Source of the DNA: Oceanospirillaceae bacterium
GTDB lineage: Bacteria; Pseudomonadota; Gammaproteobacteria; Pseudomonadales; Balneatricaceae
DNA length: 30,526 nucleotides
Direction of reading: 5' to 3'
NCBI GenBank assembly: GCA_023954795.1
Contig: JAGSHA010000004.1
Coordinates: 1 to 30,526, forward strand
How positions within the stretch are numbered: the first letter of the stretch is position 1; each line of letters starts with the position of its first letter. Position numbers and translations under genes: made by a program. The notes beneath the pieces are model-generated. The model saw nothing but the letters and a program-made list of their open reading frames with translations, searched no databases and was not told the DNA's origin. Below are positions 16,070 to 24,100 of this stretch, one piece after another.

Positions 16070-17830
16070 ATGTACGCCAATTTACGTTTCAAAACAATCA
16101 CATTCATGTTGCTACTGCTGGCAACCTGCACCTTCCTGATCGCTTTTCTGATCAATGCCTTCTATGACTCAAAAGAGATTATCGGTCGGCAAATTGACAC
16201 GCATAACAGCGCCATGGCAATCCGTCTGGAAGCCGGACTGCGCAGCTATCTCGACGGTGTCGAGGAAAACTTCCTGACCATCCGTTCCAATGAAAGGATG
16301 GTCGAATCCTTTTACCACGGAGATCTGGACAACTTTCTCAACACCTTGTCGAACTGGGAAGAGGAGTTCGAAAAGGTGCGCTATGACTTTATCGCCGTAT
16401 CCTTCCTAAACTCAGACAAGTGTTTTCTGTTCAGTGGCTATTTTACCAAGCTGCAGCATCTGTCCTGTACCGATCTGATCATTCGAAGTGGTGGCACGGA
16501 TAGTTATGGTTGGCACACCATAAAGGTTAACGATACCACACTGGGGGTTTACTCCACCGCGCTGGACATCAGACGCTCAGGCAAGGTTATAGGTCAGCTG
16601 GTCGGAGGGATTAAACTCTCAGACAATCAATATCTGTTAGAAAAACTATCCTATTCCGATCAGAACGATCTCCATCAGATTAGTTTTCAGTTCGATAACA
16701 CGAGCATCAGCACCTTAGTGTATCCCTCCAACCGCACCAAAACCTGGCTGGATAAATTTCTGGAGCAAGAAGAAAGCCCACCCGTCACCTCTCAAGGTGA
16801 AACCGCTTTAGGTCAGCAATTCACCATACAATTTCATCCCGATAATTATGCCAGCCAGGATCTGCGTACCCAGTTCTGGGAAACCATAATATTCGGCTGT
16901 GTCGTTGCGCTGCTCATTTCAATGTTGATCACCTTCACCCTTTCCCGCTCGGTTGATACACAGCTCCAGTCCTTGATTGTGTTCGCACGCAAAGCACACG
17001 CAGACCAGCGCACCACATGGCGTAAAACCAATATCACTGACTTTAACGATATTGGCGAAGAGATCGTTGAAATCATGAAAGACCTGAAACAAAAAGAGGA
17101 GTTACTCGAACACGCCAATAGTGAACTGACCGCGATTAACGAAGACAAGCGCCGCATTCTCCATCATCTCATCAAGTCACAGGAGCATGAACGTTCAAGG
17201 ATTTCAAATGACCTGCATGATGATATGAGTCAGTTGCTCGCCGTCGTCCATATCAACTTGATCACACTCAAGGATCAATTGAGGAGTGATCCGACGTCAA
17301 CTGACACGGTATCCAACTGTATCGACATCATTAATCTGATGTATGACAAGGTATACAGCCGTATCGAGTCATTGCGCCCATTTGAGATGAACAATTTTGG
17401 TCTGAGTGTCAGTATTCCCAAGATTCATGCGATTAAGCAGCTAGAAAAGCAGGACTATGGCATTTTAATGGAGTTTGAGCAGGAGAAAAAACTCAACGAC
17501 GACATCAAGTCCAATCTTTATCGTATTGCACAAGAAGCTCTGACCAATATTATGAAGCATGCCGACGGCACCCTCGCCACGATCAAGCTTCAGGATGAAG
17601 CACAGGGCGTAAGACTGATAATAGAAGACGACGGTGTAGGATTACCTGTCACCGTAAAACCTGCTGCGGAAAGAGGAGGCTTTGGTCTGATGAGTATTCA
17701 GGAAAGAGCCGACTACATGAACGCCGAACTCAGTATAGGCCCGGGTACTGATAATGAAGGGGTCGCAATCAATATCTTTGTTCCTGCGGCATACGCCTAT
17801 GCAGCAGGTAGGAAAGACGAAACGTCTTAA
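16070..17830 (+). CDS. LuxQ-like AI-2 receptor with a NarL-family (HisKA_3) histidine kinase output
   Basis: A 586-residue inner-membrane sensor kinase. Membrane segment 1 is at about 9-31 and a periplasmic domain spans 32-263. Membrane segment 2 is at 264-284 and a HAMP-like linker runs from 285 to 340. The periplasmic part shares LuxQ features: SKEIIGRQID right after TM1, FYHGDLDNFL near 81 and GKVIGQLVGGIKL at 161-173. The linker (QLQSLIVFARKAH) also resembles LuxQ. The kinase then differs. The H-box is ERSRISNDLHDDMSQLL with H373, as in NarX, UhpB and DegS kinases. The N-box is around N483, and the ATP lid motifs are DDGVGL (511-515) and GGFGLMSIQERA (526-537). No PAS, classical HisKA or receiver domain is present, unlike the 859-residue hybrid LuxQ. 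Its likely partner is a NarL-type regulator, not seen in this window. Confidence 0.88.
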   Translation: MYANLRFKTITFMLLLLATCTFLIAFLINAFYDSKEIIGRQIDTHNSAMAIRLEAGLRSYLDGVEENFLTIRSNERMVESFYHGDLDNFLNTLSNWEEEFEKVRYDFIAVSFLNSDKCFLFSGYFTKLQHLSCTDLIIRSGGTDSYGWHTIKVNDTTLGVYSTALDIRRSGKVIGQLVGGIKLSDNQYLLEKLSYSDQNDLHQISFQFDNTSISTLVYPSNRTKTWLDKFLEQEESPPVTSQGETALGQQFTIQFHPDNYASQDLRTQFWETIIFGCVVALLISMLITFTLSRSVDTQLQSLIVFARKAHADQRTTWRKTNITDFNDIGEEIVEIMKDLKQKEELLEHANSELTAINEDKRRILHHLIKSQEHERSRISNDLHDDMSQLLAVVHINLITLKDQLRSDPTSTDTVSNCIDIINLMYDKVYSRIESLRPFEMNNFGLSVSIPKIHAIKQLEKQDYGILMEFEQEKKLNDDIKSNLYRIAQEALTNIMKHADGTLATIKLQDEAQGVRLIIEDDGVGLPVTVKPAAERGGFGLMSIQERADYMNAELSIGPGTDNEGVAINIFVPAAYAYAAGRKDETS

Positions 17831-17880
17831 GTAACCTCGCGGTGCATTTGGTGTGGCCTTTCATGCTCCGCGAAAGATCG

Positions 17881-17910
17881 TTGGCAGTTAGAACCTATAT
17901 CCACTGCCAA
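17881..17910. repeat. inverted repeat downstream of the LuxQ-like gene
   Basis: TTGGCAGT (17881-17888) pairs with ACTGCCAA (17903-17910). It lies about 50 bp past the kinase stop, between convergent genes. No T-run follows on either strand, so it is at best a weak terminator. Confidence 0.35.
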
Positions 17911-17937
17911 TGTCCTTCTCAGCAGTGATATTTGGGT

Positions 17938-17975
17938 AGGACACAGACGGGGGGATGAGTACCCATCTGTATCCT
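17938..17975 (-). terminator. 3' hairpin just after rlmB
   Basis: Fourteen positions at 17962-17975 pair with 17938-17951. Read as minus-strand RNA all 14 pair, two of them as G-U wobbles. On the plus strand the same two pairs become C-A mismatches. The structure therefore belongs to the hemH-rlmB transcript, starting about 7 nt after the rlmB stop. No U-run follows, so it may protect the 3' end or mark a rho-dependent end. Confidence 0.4.
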
Positions 17976-17981
17976 CAATCA

Positions 17982-18719
17982 CTAGCTGCGCTGTCTCACC
18001 GCTTCAAACAGACATACGCCAGTGGCAACCGATACATTCAAGCTGCTGACTTCGCCTGCCATCGGAATTTTCACCAGCTGATCACAATGCTCGCGCGTCA
18101 GGCGGCGCATACCTTTGCCTTCCGCCCCCATGATCAACGCCATCGGTCCGGTCAGGTTGGCATCATACACATTCAGATCAGTCTCACCGGCTGTGCCTGT
18201 GGTCCAGATACCTTGCTCCTGCAAGCTTTTCAGCGTACGCGCCAGGTTAGTCACCAGTACATAAGGCATGGCTTCAGCGGCCCCACAGGCGACTTTAGCC
18301 ACGGTTGCATTCAACGGTGCTGATTTATCTTTCGGTGCAATAACTGCATGTACACCGGCCGCATCGGCTGTGCGCAGGCACGCCCCTAAATTATGTGGAT
18401 CAGTCACGCCATCCAATACCAACAGGAATGCTGGCTCATCCAGATCAGCCAATAACTTATCCAGATACTTTTCGTTTTGCGCGCGGATCGGCTCGCATTC
18501 CACTATGACGCCCTGGTGAACCCCATTGCTGGTGAGTTCATCCAGTTCATGACGGCTCAGCCATTGCACGCGGATGCCTTGCTGCTGCGCCAGTTCCAAC
18601 ACTTGCTGGATGCGTTCGTCCTTACGGCCTTTTTGTGCTTTTAGTGCACGCACGCGCTTAGCATCACGCTGTAACGCAGTTTTAACCGCATGGATTCCGA
18701 ACAGTATTTCGTTTTGCAA
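17982..18719 (-). CDS. rlmB: 23S rRNA (guanosine-2'-O-)-methyltransferase RlmB
   Basis: A 245-residue SpoU-family methyltransferase, near the length of E. coli RlmB (243 aa). An N-terminal L30e-like substrate-binding domain spans about 1-75. The knotted SPOUT domain carries motif 1 (DPHNLGACLRTA, N110 and R116), motif 2 (MGAEGKGMRRL) and motif 3 (VSSLNVSVATGVCLFE). It methylates the 2'-OH of G2251 in the ribosomal P loop, using S-adenosylmethionine. It begins 2 bp after the hemH stop, so the two are one operon. In E. coli rlmB sits next to rnr instead. TrmH-type tRNA methylases are relatives, but the FGIHAV start and the length favour RlmB. Confidence 0.93.
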   Translation of the reverse strand: MQNEILFGIHAVKTALQRDAKRVRALKAQKGRKDERIQQVLELAQQQGIRVQWLSRHELDELTSNGVHQGVIVECEPIRAQNEKYLDKLLADLDEPAFLLVLDGVTDPHNLGACLRTADAAGVHAVIAPKDKSAPLNATVAKVACGAAEAMPYVLVTNLARTLKSLQEQGIWTTGTAGETDLNVYDANLTGPMALIMGAEGKGMRRLTREHCDQLVKIPMAGEVSSLNVSVATGVCLFEAVRQRS

Positions 18720-18721
18720 AC

Positions 18722-19732
18722 TTATCGCTCCTGTACCCAGTCACCGGCCTGTTCTGCAACCAGATCAGCAAGCAAGGTAATAAAACCTGCGGAGGCGTTT
18801 AATGCCGGGATATAGGCATAGTCTTCACCACCCGCTTCGTTAAAGACATCACGATTTTCTATCGCAATCTCTTCCAGTGTTTCCAGACAATCTGCGGAAA
18901 ATGCCGGGCAGGCCACCTGTATCTTTTTCACGCCCTGAACCGGCAGTTTCTCTAATGTCTTGTCAGTATAGGGTTGTAACCACTCTTTGGGTCCAAAACG
19001 GGACTGGAAGGTGGTCATCCACTCAGCGTCACCCAATCCCAAGGCAGCCGCCAGCAGCTCAGAGGTCTCATGGCACTGTCTCGGATACGGATCTCCCTTA
19101 TCGGCGTATTCTTTAGGAATTCCGTGATATGAGAGCATCAGCTTGTCAGCGCCCCCCTTCTCATCACGATATTCCCGGATGCTGTCGGCCAGCGCCTGAA
19201 TATAAGAAGGATGACTGTAATACGACTTCACAAGACGTATGTCCATCACTTCGCGCTGCGCCAACTGAAAACGAGCAACCTGATCGTATATCGGCGCAGT
19301 TGTTGTCGCAGAGTATTGCGGATACAGCGGCACAATTAATAGCTGTGTATAACCGTTCGCTGACAACTCGTGTAATAGCGGAGTCAATCCCGGCTGGCCG
19401 TAGGTCATCGCAGAATACACTTCTGGAGCATGCGTCTCGAAACGCGCCTGTAACACCAGCTTCAGCTCAGACACCTGCTGATTAAGGATCTTGCGCATCG
19501 GTGAATCATCTTCCCAGATGGACGCATAAGCTTTTGCCACCCGTTTCGGGCGTACCGTCAGGATGATCCCTTTCAGCACGGCCAGCCAAAGCAGGCGGCG
19601 TAAGCCTTTCCCTTCCACAACTCGCTGATCAGAAAGAAACTCATCCAGATAACGACGTACGGCACCGGCTTCTGCTTTGTCCGGGGTACCGAGGTTGGCC
19701 AGTATTACGGCTGTTTTCTGCTCTTTGCGCAT
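18722..19732 (-). CDS. hemH: ferrochelatase
   Basis: A 336-residue ferrochelatase, which inserts Fe2+ into protoporphyrin IX in the last step of haem synthesis. It has the opening ILANLGTP, the catalytic histidine at H203 in SYHGIPKEYADKGDPY, TFQSRFGPKEWLQPYT and the CLETLEEI signature at 282-289. The start at 19732 is preferred over an ATG at 19753: a perfect TATAAT at 19765-19770 puts the transcript start near 19758, leaving almost no leader for the upstream ATG, and the shorter form starts MRKEQKTAVILANLGTP. It is followed by rlmB and preceded by adk, which has its own terminator. The adk-hemH order is common in gammaproteobacteria. Confidence 0.94.
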   Translation of the reverse strand: MRKEQKTAVILANLGTPDKAEAGAVRRYLDEFLSDQRVVEGKGLRRLLWLAVLKGIILTVRPKRVAKAYASIWEDDSPMRKILNQQVSELKLVLQARFETHAPEVYSAMTYGQPGLTPLLHELSANGYTQLLIVPLYPQYSATTTAPIYDQVARFQLAQREVMDIRLVKSYYSHPSYIQALADSIREYRDEKGGADKLMLSYHGIPKEYADKGDPYPRQCHETSELLAAALGLGDAEWMTTFQSRFGPKEWLQPYTDKTLEKLPVQGVKKIQVACPAFSADCLETLEEIAIENRDVFNEAGGEDYAYIPALNASAGFITLLADLVAEQAGDWVQER

Positions 19733-19764
19733 GTTCTTGGCTGTCCTATCCATTCTGGGGGCTG

Positions 19765-19770
19765 ATTATA
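19765..19770 (-). promoter_or_regulatory. consensus -10 (TATAAT) for hemH-rlmB
   Basis: On the minus strand a perfect TATAAT lies 32 bp before the hemH start. A convincing -35 is not seen at 16-18 bp. The position helps to choose the hemH start codon. Confidence 0.45.
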
Positions 19771-19842
19771 CGTGAAAAAGCGAGTTTCGGTGCATACGCA
19801 CTTTCTTACATTGCCAGATTTTTCCTGACAGATTGCAGACAT

Positions 19843-19875
19843 AAAAAAACCGCGCTGGAAAAGCGCGGTTTTTTT
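19843..19875 (-). terminator. rho-independent terminator after adk
   Basis: ACCGCGCT (19849-19856) pairs with AGCGCGGT (19862-19869), with a 5-nt loop. It is flanked by A and T runs on both sides, so it is symmetric, but only adk (minus) runs into it. It is 25 bp past the adk stop. Confidence 0.9.
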
Positions 19876-19900
19876 AGTCTTGGTGGTAAAAAGCGTTAGC

Positions 19901-20557
19901 TTAGTTACCCAGACCTTCGAATACTTTGTCGCGGATATCTTCGACAGAACCCACACCCGGCACGTACACATATGTAGGTGCTGTGGATGCATCTTCTTCT
20001 TTCCAGCCTTTGTAGTAGCTGATCAAAGGTGCTGTCTGATCATGATAAACGTTCAGACGGTCACGTACGGTATCTTCGTTATCATCAGCACGCTGTACCA
20101 GATCTTCACCCGTTACATCGTCTTTACCTTCAACCTTAGGTGGATTGAAAGTAACGTGATAAGTACGGCCAGAGTTTGAATGTACGCGACGACCACTCAT
20201 GCGCTTGATGATCTCTTCATCAGCCACATCGATCTCAACCACTGCGTCAATCTGCACGCCAGCATCTTTCAGTGCATCAGCCTGTGGAATGGTGCGAGGG
20301 AAACCGTCAAACAGGAAACCTTTCTCACAATCGGCTTCAGCGATGCGCTCTTTCACCAGACCGATGATAATTTCATCAGAAACCAGCTGACCGGCGTCCA
20401 TTACCTCTTTCGCTTTCACGCCCAGAGGTGTGCCCGCTTTAACTGCCGCACGCAACATATCGCCCGTGGAGATCTGCGGAATGTCGTACTTCTCAGTAAT
20501 GTATTGAGCCTGAGTACCTTTACCGGCACCCGGTGCGCCCAAAAGAATGATACGCAT
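19901..20557 (-). CDS. adk: adenylate kinase
   Basis: A 218-residue long-form adenylate kinase that interconverts ATP plus AMP and two ADP. It has the P-loop GAPGAGKGT at 7-15, the AMP-binding stretch ISTGDMLRAAV, FLFDGFPRT near 82-90 and a LID domain at about 120-160 with no zinc cysteines (H, S, T, D as in E. coli). AGGAG stands 8 bp before the start. It has an unusually long upstream gap of 326 bp after ppc and its own terminator, so it is monocistronic. Confidence 0.97.
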   Translation of the reverse strand: MRIILLGAPGAGKGTQAQYITEKYDIPQISTGDMLRAAVKAGTPLGVKAKEVMDAGQLVSDEIIIGLVKERIAEADCEKGFLFDGFPRTIPQADALKDAGVQIDAVVEIDVADEEIIKRMSGRRVHSNSGRTYHVTFNPPKVEGKDDVTGEDLVQRADDNEDTVRDRLNVYHDQTAPLISYYKGWKEEDASTAPTYVYVPGVGSVEDIRDKVFEGLGN

Positions 20558-20883
20558 ACAGGAAAACTCCTAAGTCCAAATTTAAAAATTGTTATAAATA
20601 TAAAACTGCTGTCTGCCCCGTTTTAGTGCCACCGGGCAGAAAAATTCTTTCTGAAAACGAAAATCAAATTACACCTGAACAGGACAATACCACGCGCCTT
20701 TAGCCGAACAATTCGACGTTAGGACTAACACCATTACCAATAGGACCTGTTCGCAAAAGGTTTCTGAGATTACGGCAAAGCCTGCAACGGCTCAACCCCT
20801 GCATGACTAATGGATTAGTTATAGCGGCTATCAGAAAGTAATACAGGCGCCAGAGCGCCTGTATTTAAAGGGCCAGAGGAGCC
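20558..20883 (-). other. 326-bp gap between ppc and adk: adk leader, ppc terminator
   Basis: I find no convincing gene here. On the minus strand TTGTTC (20706-20711)-16 bp-TATTGT (20684-20689) is a weak candidate adk promoter. Between it and adk an inverted repeat TCTGCCC (20612-20618) and GGGCAGA (20634-20640) could fold in a leader of about 120 nt. It is followed by an AT-rich tract next to the ribosome site. The ppc terminator occupies the other end. Confidence 0.35.
20841..20864 (-). terminator. hairpin terminator after ppc
   Basis: ATACAGGCGC (20841-20850) pairs perfectly with GCGCCTGTAT (20855-20864) around a 4-nt loop, 20 bp past the ppc stop. The following minus-strand tract (TACTTTCTG) is only moderately T-rich, so termination may be partial. 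Confidence 0.6.
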
Positions 20884-23493
20884 CTAACCGGTGTTACGCA
20901 TACCGGCCGAAATCCCGGCCATCGTCACCATCAATGCCTGCTCCAGACGCTGATCAGGTTGTGTACGATCCCGATTTAGCAATTCAGCCTGCAGGAAGTG
21001 CAGCGGATCAATATAAGGGTTACGCACATCAATCGACTGACGAATAATCGGATGATCCACCAGCAATTCATCTTGCTGTTTTATCTCGTTCACCAGATCC
21101 ACCGTCTTTTGCAAACGACCACGTAAACTGGAACCCAATACCCCCAACTCGTCAGACACCAGCTGTTGATCGTAGTAAGCAGCAATACGCGGATCACTCT
21201 TCGCCAACACCATCTCAAGCATATTCACGTAAGAACGGAAGAACGGCCAATCTTTGTACATGGAACGCAACAACGACGCCTGCCCGCCTTTCACTGCTTC
21301 ACCTAACGCGGTATCGGAACCTAACCACGCCGGCAACATCAAGCGGATCTGCGTCCAGGCAAAGATCCATGGAATCGCCCGCAAACTTTCTACACCACCG
21401 TCCTGACGCCGTTTTGCCGGACGAGAACCCAGAGGCAACTTGGCAAGCTCCTGTTCAGGCGTCGCCGCACGGAAATACGGTACAAATTGTGAATCATGGC
21501 GCACGACATCACGATAGGATGCCAGTCCTTGCTGGGCCATATGTTCCATCTGCTGACGCCACATCTCTTCCGGACCCGGCGAAGGATCCAGCGTTGCTTC
21601 CAATACGGCACCGGCATACAGTTCCAGATTGCGCACAGCAATTTCCGGGATACCAAATTTAAAACGAATCATCTCACCTTGTTCGGTAACCCGCAGACTT
21701 CGATCTACCGACCCCGGTGGCTGCGCCAATATGGCCGTATGACTTGGACCACCCCCGCGACCGACTGTACCGCCACGGCCATGGAATAAAGTCAGATGCA
21801 CACCACGCTCTTTACACAATGCGGTCAGGCCTTCCTGCGCTTTGAACTGCCCCCAGGCAGCGGCCAGCTGTCCCGCGTCTTTCGAACTGTCAGAGTATCC
21901 GATCATCACTTCCTGATGACCTTCTGTGTACTGCTTATACCAGTCGACATCCAACAATGCCGTGATACAGTCGCGGGCGTTATCCAGGTCATCAAGGGTT
22001 TCAAACAACGGCACCACACGCATGTTGTGTCCGATACCCATATCTCTCAGCAACAGGATAACGGCTAGTACATCCGAGGGCTGACTCGCCATAGAGATCA
22101 CATAGGATCCCAGATTGTTTCGCTCTGCCTGTGCCACCACTTTGCAGGTATCCAAGACCTCCTGCACTTCAGCAGAAGGCTCCCAGTTACGCGGAAACAG
22201 GGGACGACGACTTTGTAACTCCTTCAGCAGGAAGTTCTGGCGCCCTTCCTCACTCCAGCCATTGTAGGAACCCAATCCGTAGAACTGAGACAGTTCTTCG
22301 AAAACTTGAGCATGGCGATCAGAGCTCTGACGAATATCCAGCTTAACCAGTGAGGTACCAAAGCACGCGATGCGGCGGATGATATCTTCCAGTGCACCTT
22401 TCGCGATAATGCCCATACCACAGTCCGTCAGCGACTTATGGCACAGCATCAACGGCTCCAACAGCTCCTCACTGCAGTGATAGACCGGCGTGTCCGGCAA
22501 CGGATCACCTTTCAGTTTGGCGTGAATCCATGCTTTAGTGTTCGCCAATCGGGACCTGACCTGCCCCAACATCTCACGATAGGGTTCCGCACAGTCAGTA
22601 CCAATCCAGCGGCGTAGTTCATCGTTCGCTTTCACCATAGAAAGCTCTGAGCGCAGCGCATCGACATCGCGGAAATACAGATCTGCCGCCATCCAGCGCG
22701 ACAGCAACAACACCTCTTCAGTGACGTTCGCGGTAACATTCGGGTTGCCGTCTCGATCCCCCCCCATCCAGGATGCAAAACGTACCGGAGAGGACTCCAG
22801 CGGCAGGCGCTCTCCCAGTGTTTCATCAAGCTGTGCATCCAGCCGTTTTAGAAATTCCGGGATCGCCTTCCACAGCGAATTTTCGATCACCGCAAAGCCC
22901 CATTTAGCTTCTTCTACCGGCGTTGGGCGTTGCTGACGGATTTCATCGGTATGCCAGATCTGGCTGATTAACTCGTTGAGGCGCTGTTCAGAGGATTCCC
23001 CCTGATCCAAACCGCGCAGGCAGTCAGCCACACCATCATATTTTTGAATCAGCGTTCTGCGGTTCACTTCCGTTGGATGTGCAGTGAGGACCAGATCAAC
23101 CTGCATCTCGCTCAGCGTGCTGGCGACGGTTTTAGCGTCGAATCCGCGCTGGTGCAAACGGGCGAACAGGCTACAAAGGGAGTCCGGGGTACAGACATCT
23201 GTTATTTCCAGACGTCGACGCACCCGGTGATGTTCTTCTGCGATATTGGCGAGATTAAGAAACTGGGTAAATGCCCGAGCAACCGGTAACACCTCGTCAT
23301 CACTCAGGTTATGCAGGACTTGGAGCAACGAATCACGTGCAGCATCATCTGCACCACGGGCATTTTTCGCCAGTTTCCGTATCTGCTCCAGCCGGTCCAA
23401 AAACTCATCACCACGCTGGCCACTGATCGTTCGTCCCAGACTTTCACCCAACGAGCGCACATTCTCTCGTAAGGCTTCGTGTAGATCAGACAT
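20884..23493 (-). CDS. ppc: phosphoenolpyruvate carboxylase
   Basis: An 869-residue PEP carboxylase that fixes bicarbonate onto PEP to give oxaloacetate for the TCA cycle. Catalytic regions are intact: H139 in LTAHPTEVNRR, the GYSDSSKDAG loop, FHGRGGTVGRGGGPSH and the C-terminal TMAGISAGMRNTG ending that lines the allosteric site. The start at 23493 has GGAGG 6 bp upstream, and the protein then begins MSDLHEAL. An in-frame ATG 17 codons earlier lies in the leader and has no ribosome site. It is monocistronic, with a structured upstream region (see 23526-23637). Length is normal for the bacterial enzyme. Confidence 0.97.
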   Translation of the reverse strand: MSDLHEALRENVRSLGESLGRTISGQRGDEFLDRLEQIRKLAKNARGADDAARDSLLQVLHNLSDDEVLPVARAFTQFLNLANIAEEHHRVRRRLEITDVCTPDSLCSLFARLHQRGFDAKTVASTLSEMQVDLVLTAHPTEVNRRTLIQKYDGVADCLRGLDQGESSEQRLNELISQIWHTDEIRQQRPTPVEEAKWGFAVIENSLWKAIPEFLKRLDAQLDETLGERLPLESSPVRFASWMGGDRDGNPNVTANVTEEVLLLSRWMAADLYFRDVDALRSELSMVKANDELRRWIGTDCAEPYREMLGQVRSRLANTKAWIHAKLKGDPLPDTPVYHCSEELLEPLMLCHKSLTDCGMGIIAKGALEDIIRRIACFGTSLVKLDIRQSSDRHAQVFEELSQFYGLGSYNGWSEEGRQNFLLKELQSRRPLFPRNWEPSAEVQEVLDTCKVVAQAERNNLGSYVISMASQPSDVLAVILLLRDMGIGHNMRVVPLFETLDDLDNARDCITALLDVDWYKQYTEGHQEVMIGYSDSSKDAGQLAAAWGQFKAQEGLTALCKERGVHLTLFHGRGGTVGRGGGPSHTAILAQPPGSVDRSLRVTEQGEMIRFKFGIPEIAVRNLELYAGAVLEATLDPSPGPEEMWRQQMEHMAQQGLASYRDVVRHDSQFVPYFRAATPEQELAKLPLGSRPAKRRQDGGVESLRAIPWIFAWTQIRLMLPAWLGSDTALGEAVKGGQASLLRSMYKDWPFFRSYVNMLEMVLAKSDPRIAAYYDQQLVSDELGVLGSSLRGRLQKTVDLVNEIKQQDELLVDHPIIRQSIDVRNPYIDPLHFLQAELLNRDRTQPDQRLEQALMVTMAGISAGMRNTG

Positions 23494-23525
23494 CGCGTAC
23501 CTCCGCAAACATTCCTTAAATATGC

Positions 23526-23572
23526 CTGTTGCAGATAACCCCATGAACTGCGCGGGCTAAGCTCTGCAACAG
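23526..23572 (-). repeat. 10-bp inverted repeat in the ppc leader
   Basis: CTGTTGCAGA (23526-23535) and TCTGCAACAG (23563-23572) are perfect inverted copies around a 27-nt loop, in which CCC and GGG can pair further. It lies 33-79 bp before the ppc ATG, inside the predicted 5' leader. Confidence 0.5.
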
Positions 23573-23608
23573 TGGATCACTTTGATAGTAACGCTTTGAT
23601 ATAAAACC

Positions 23609-23637
23609 AACATACACCCTTTGATCTAATTATCAAA
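23609..23637 (-). promoter_or_regulatory. candidate ppc promoter overlapped by an operator-like inverted repeat
   Basis: On the minus strand TTGATA (23631-23636)-16 bp-TATGTT (23609-23614). The -35 overlaps an inverted repeat TTTGAT-N6-ATCAAA (23620-23637). Two further CTTTGAT copies lie at 23580-23586 and 23594-23600. The arrangement suggests a regulator site, but I cannot name the regulator. Confidence 0.35.
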
Positions 23638-23711
23638 AGCCAAAGAAATTTCAGAATAGAGCCAAAGGATGAGCCTGACCACATAACGTGACAAACCCAT
23701 AACAAAAAGAA

Positions 23712-24089
23712 TTATGGCAATATGGCGTGTAAACGCGTGAGCTGATCTTGTGCCAGCCATTCGTTTTCATAGTGAATTTCCAGTGGCGAAGCGCCATCCA
23801 GAAGAATGTAGAGGTGATAGTTTTCCGGCTGCTGTACCCCGGTTTCAAAACGCAGTTCGACGCTTTGAACCCGGTCAAAGTGATAGCGCTGGAAACCTTT
23901 GGGCGTTACCACAGCCAGTTCGCGGGCCTGAATATCCACCAGCAGATTGGGTTGACCTTTTAAGTCCTCTGACGGTGTAAAACCCTGCTTTTTCAGCAGT
24001 GACAACTGATTCTGGCTGTTCTGCCAGTTATAAAAAGCGAGACCTGCGAGTAAAACAACAATCAGGATAAACCAATGTATTCCACCCAC
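23712..24089 (-). CDS. small membrane-anchored protein of unknown function in the relA-mazG operon
   Basis: I do not recognise this 125-residue protein. Residues 4-20 form one N-terminal membrane segment (IHWFILIVVLLAGLAFY). The rest is a soluble domain with alternating strands, and the stretch QSVELRFETGVQQPENY suggests a small beta-rich fold. The start is GTG, supported by AAGGAG 7 bp upstream. It begins 11 bp after the mazG stop, so it is the third gene of the relA-mazG transcript. Co-transcription is the only clue to function. It is likely real because of the ribosome site, the tight spacing and the sensible membrane segment. Confidence 0.7.
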   Translation of the reverse strand: MGGIHWFILIVVLLAGLAFYNWQNSQNQLSLLKKQGFTPSEDLKGQPNLLVDIQARELAVVTPKGFQRYHFDRVQSVELRFETGVQQPENYHLYILLDGASPLEIHYENEWLAQDQLTRLHAILP

Positions 24090-24100
24090 AGATACGCTCC

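Noticed and set aside
17881..17910. Inverted repeat after the LuxQ-like gene as a strong terminator
   Set aside because: The 8-bp stem has a 14-nt loop and no T-run on either strand, so I list it only as a repeat.
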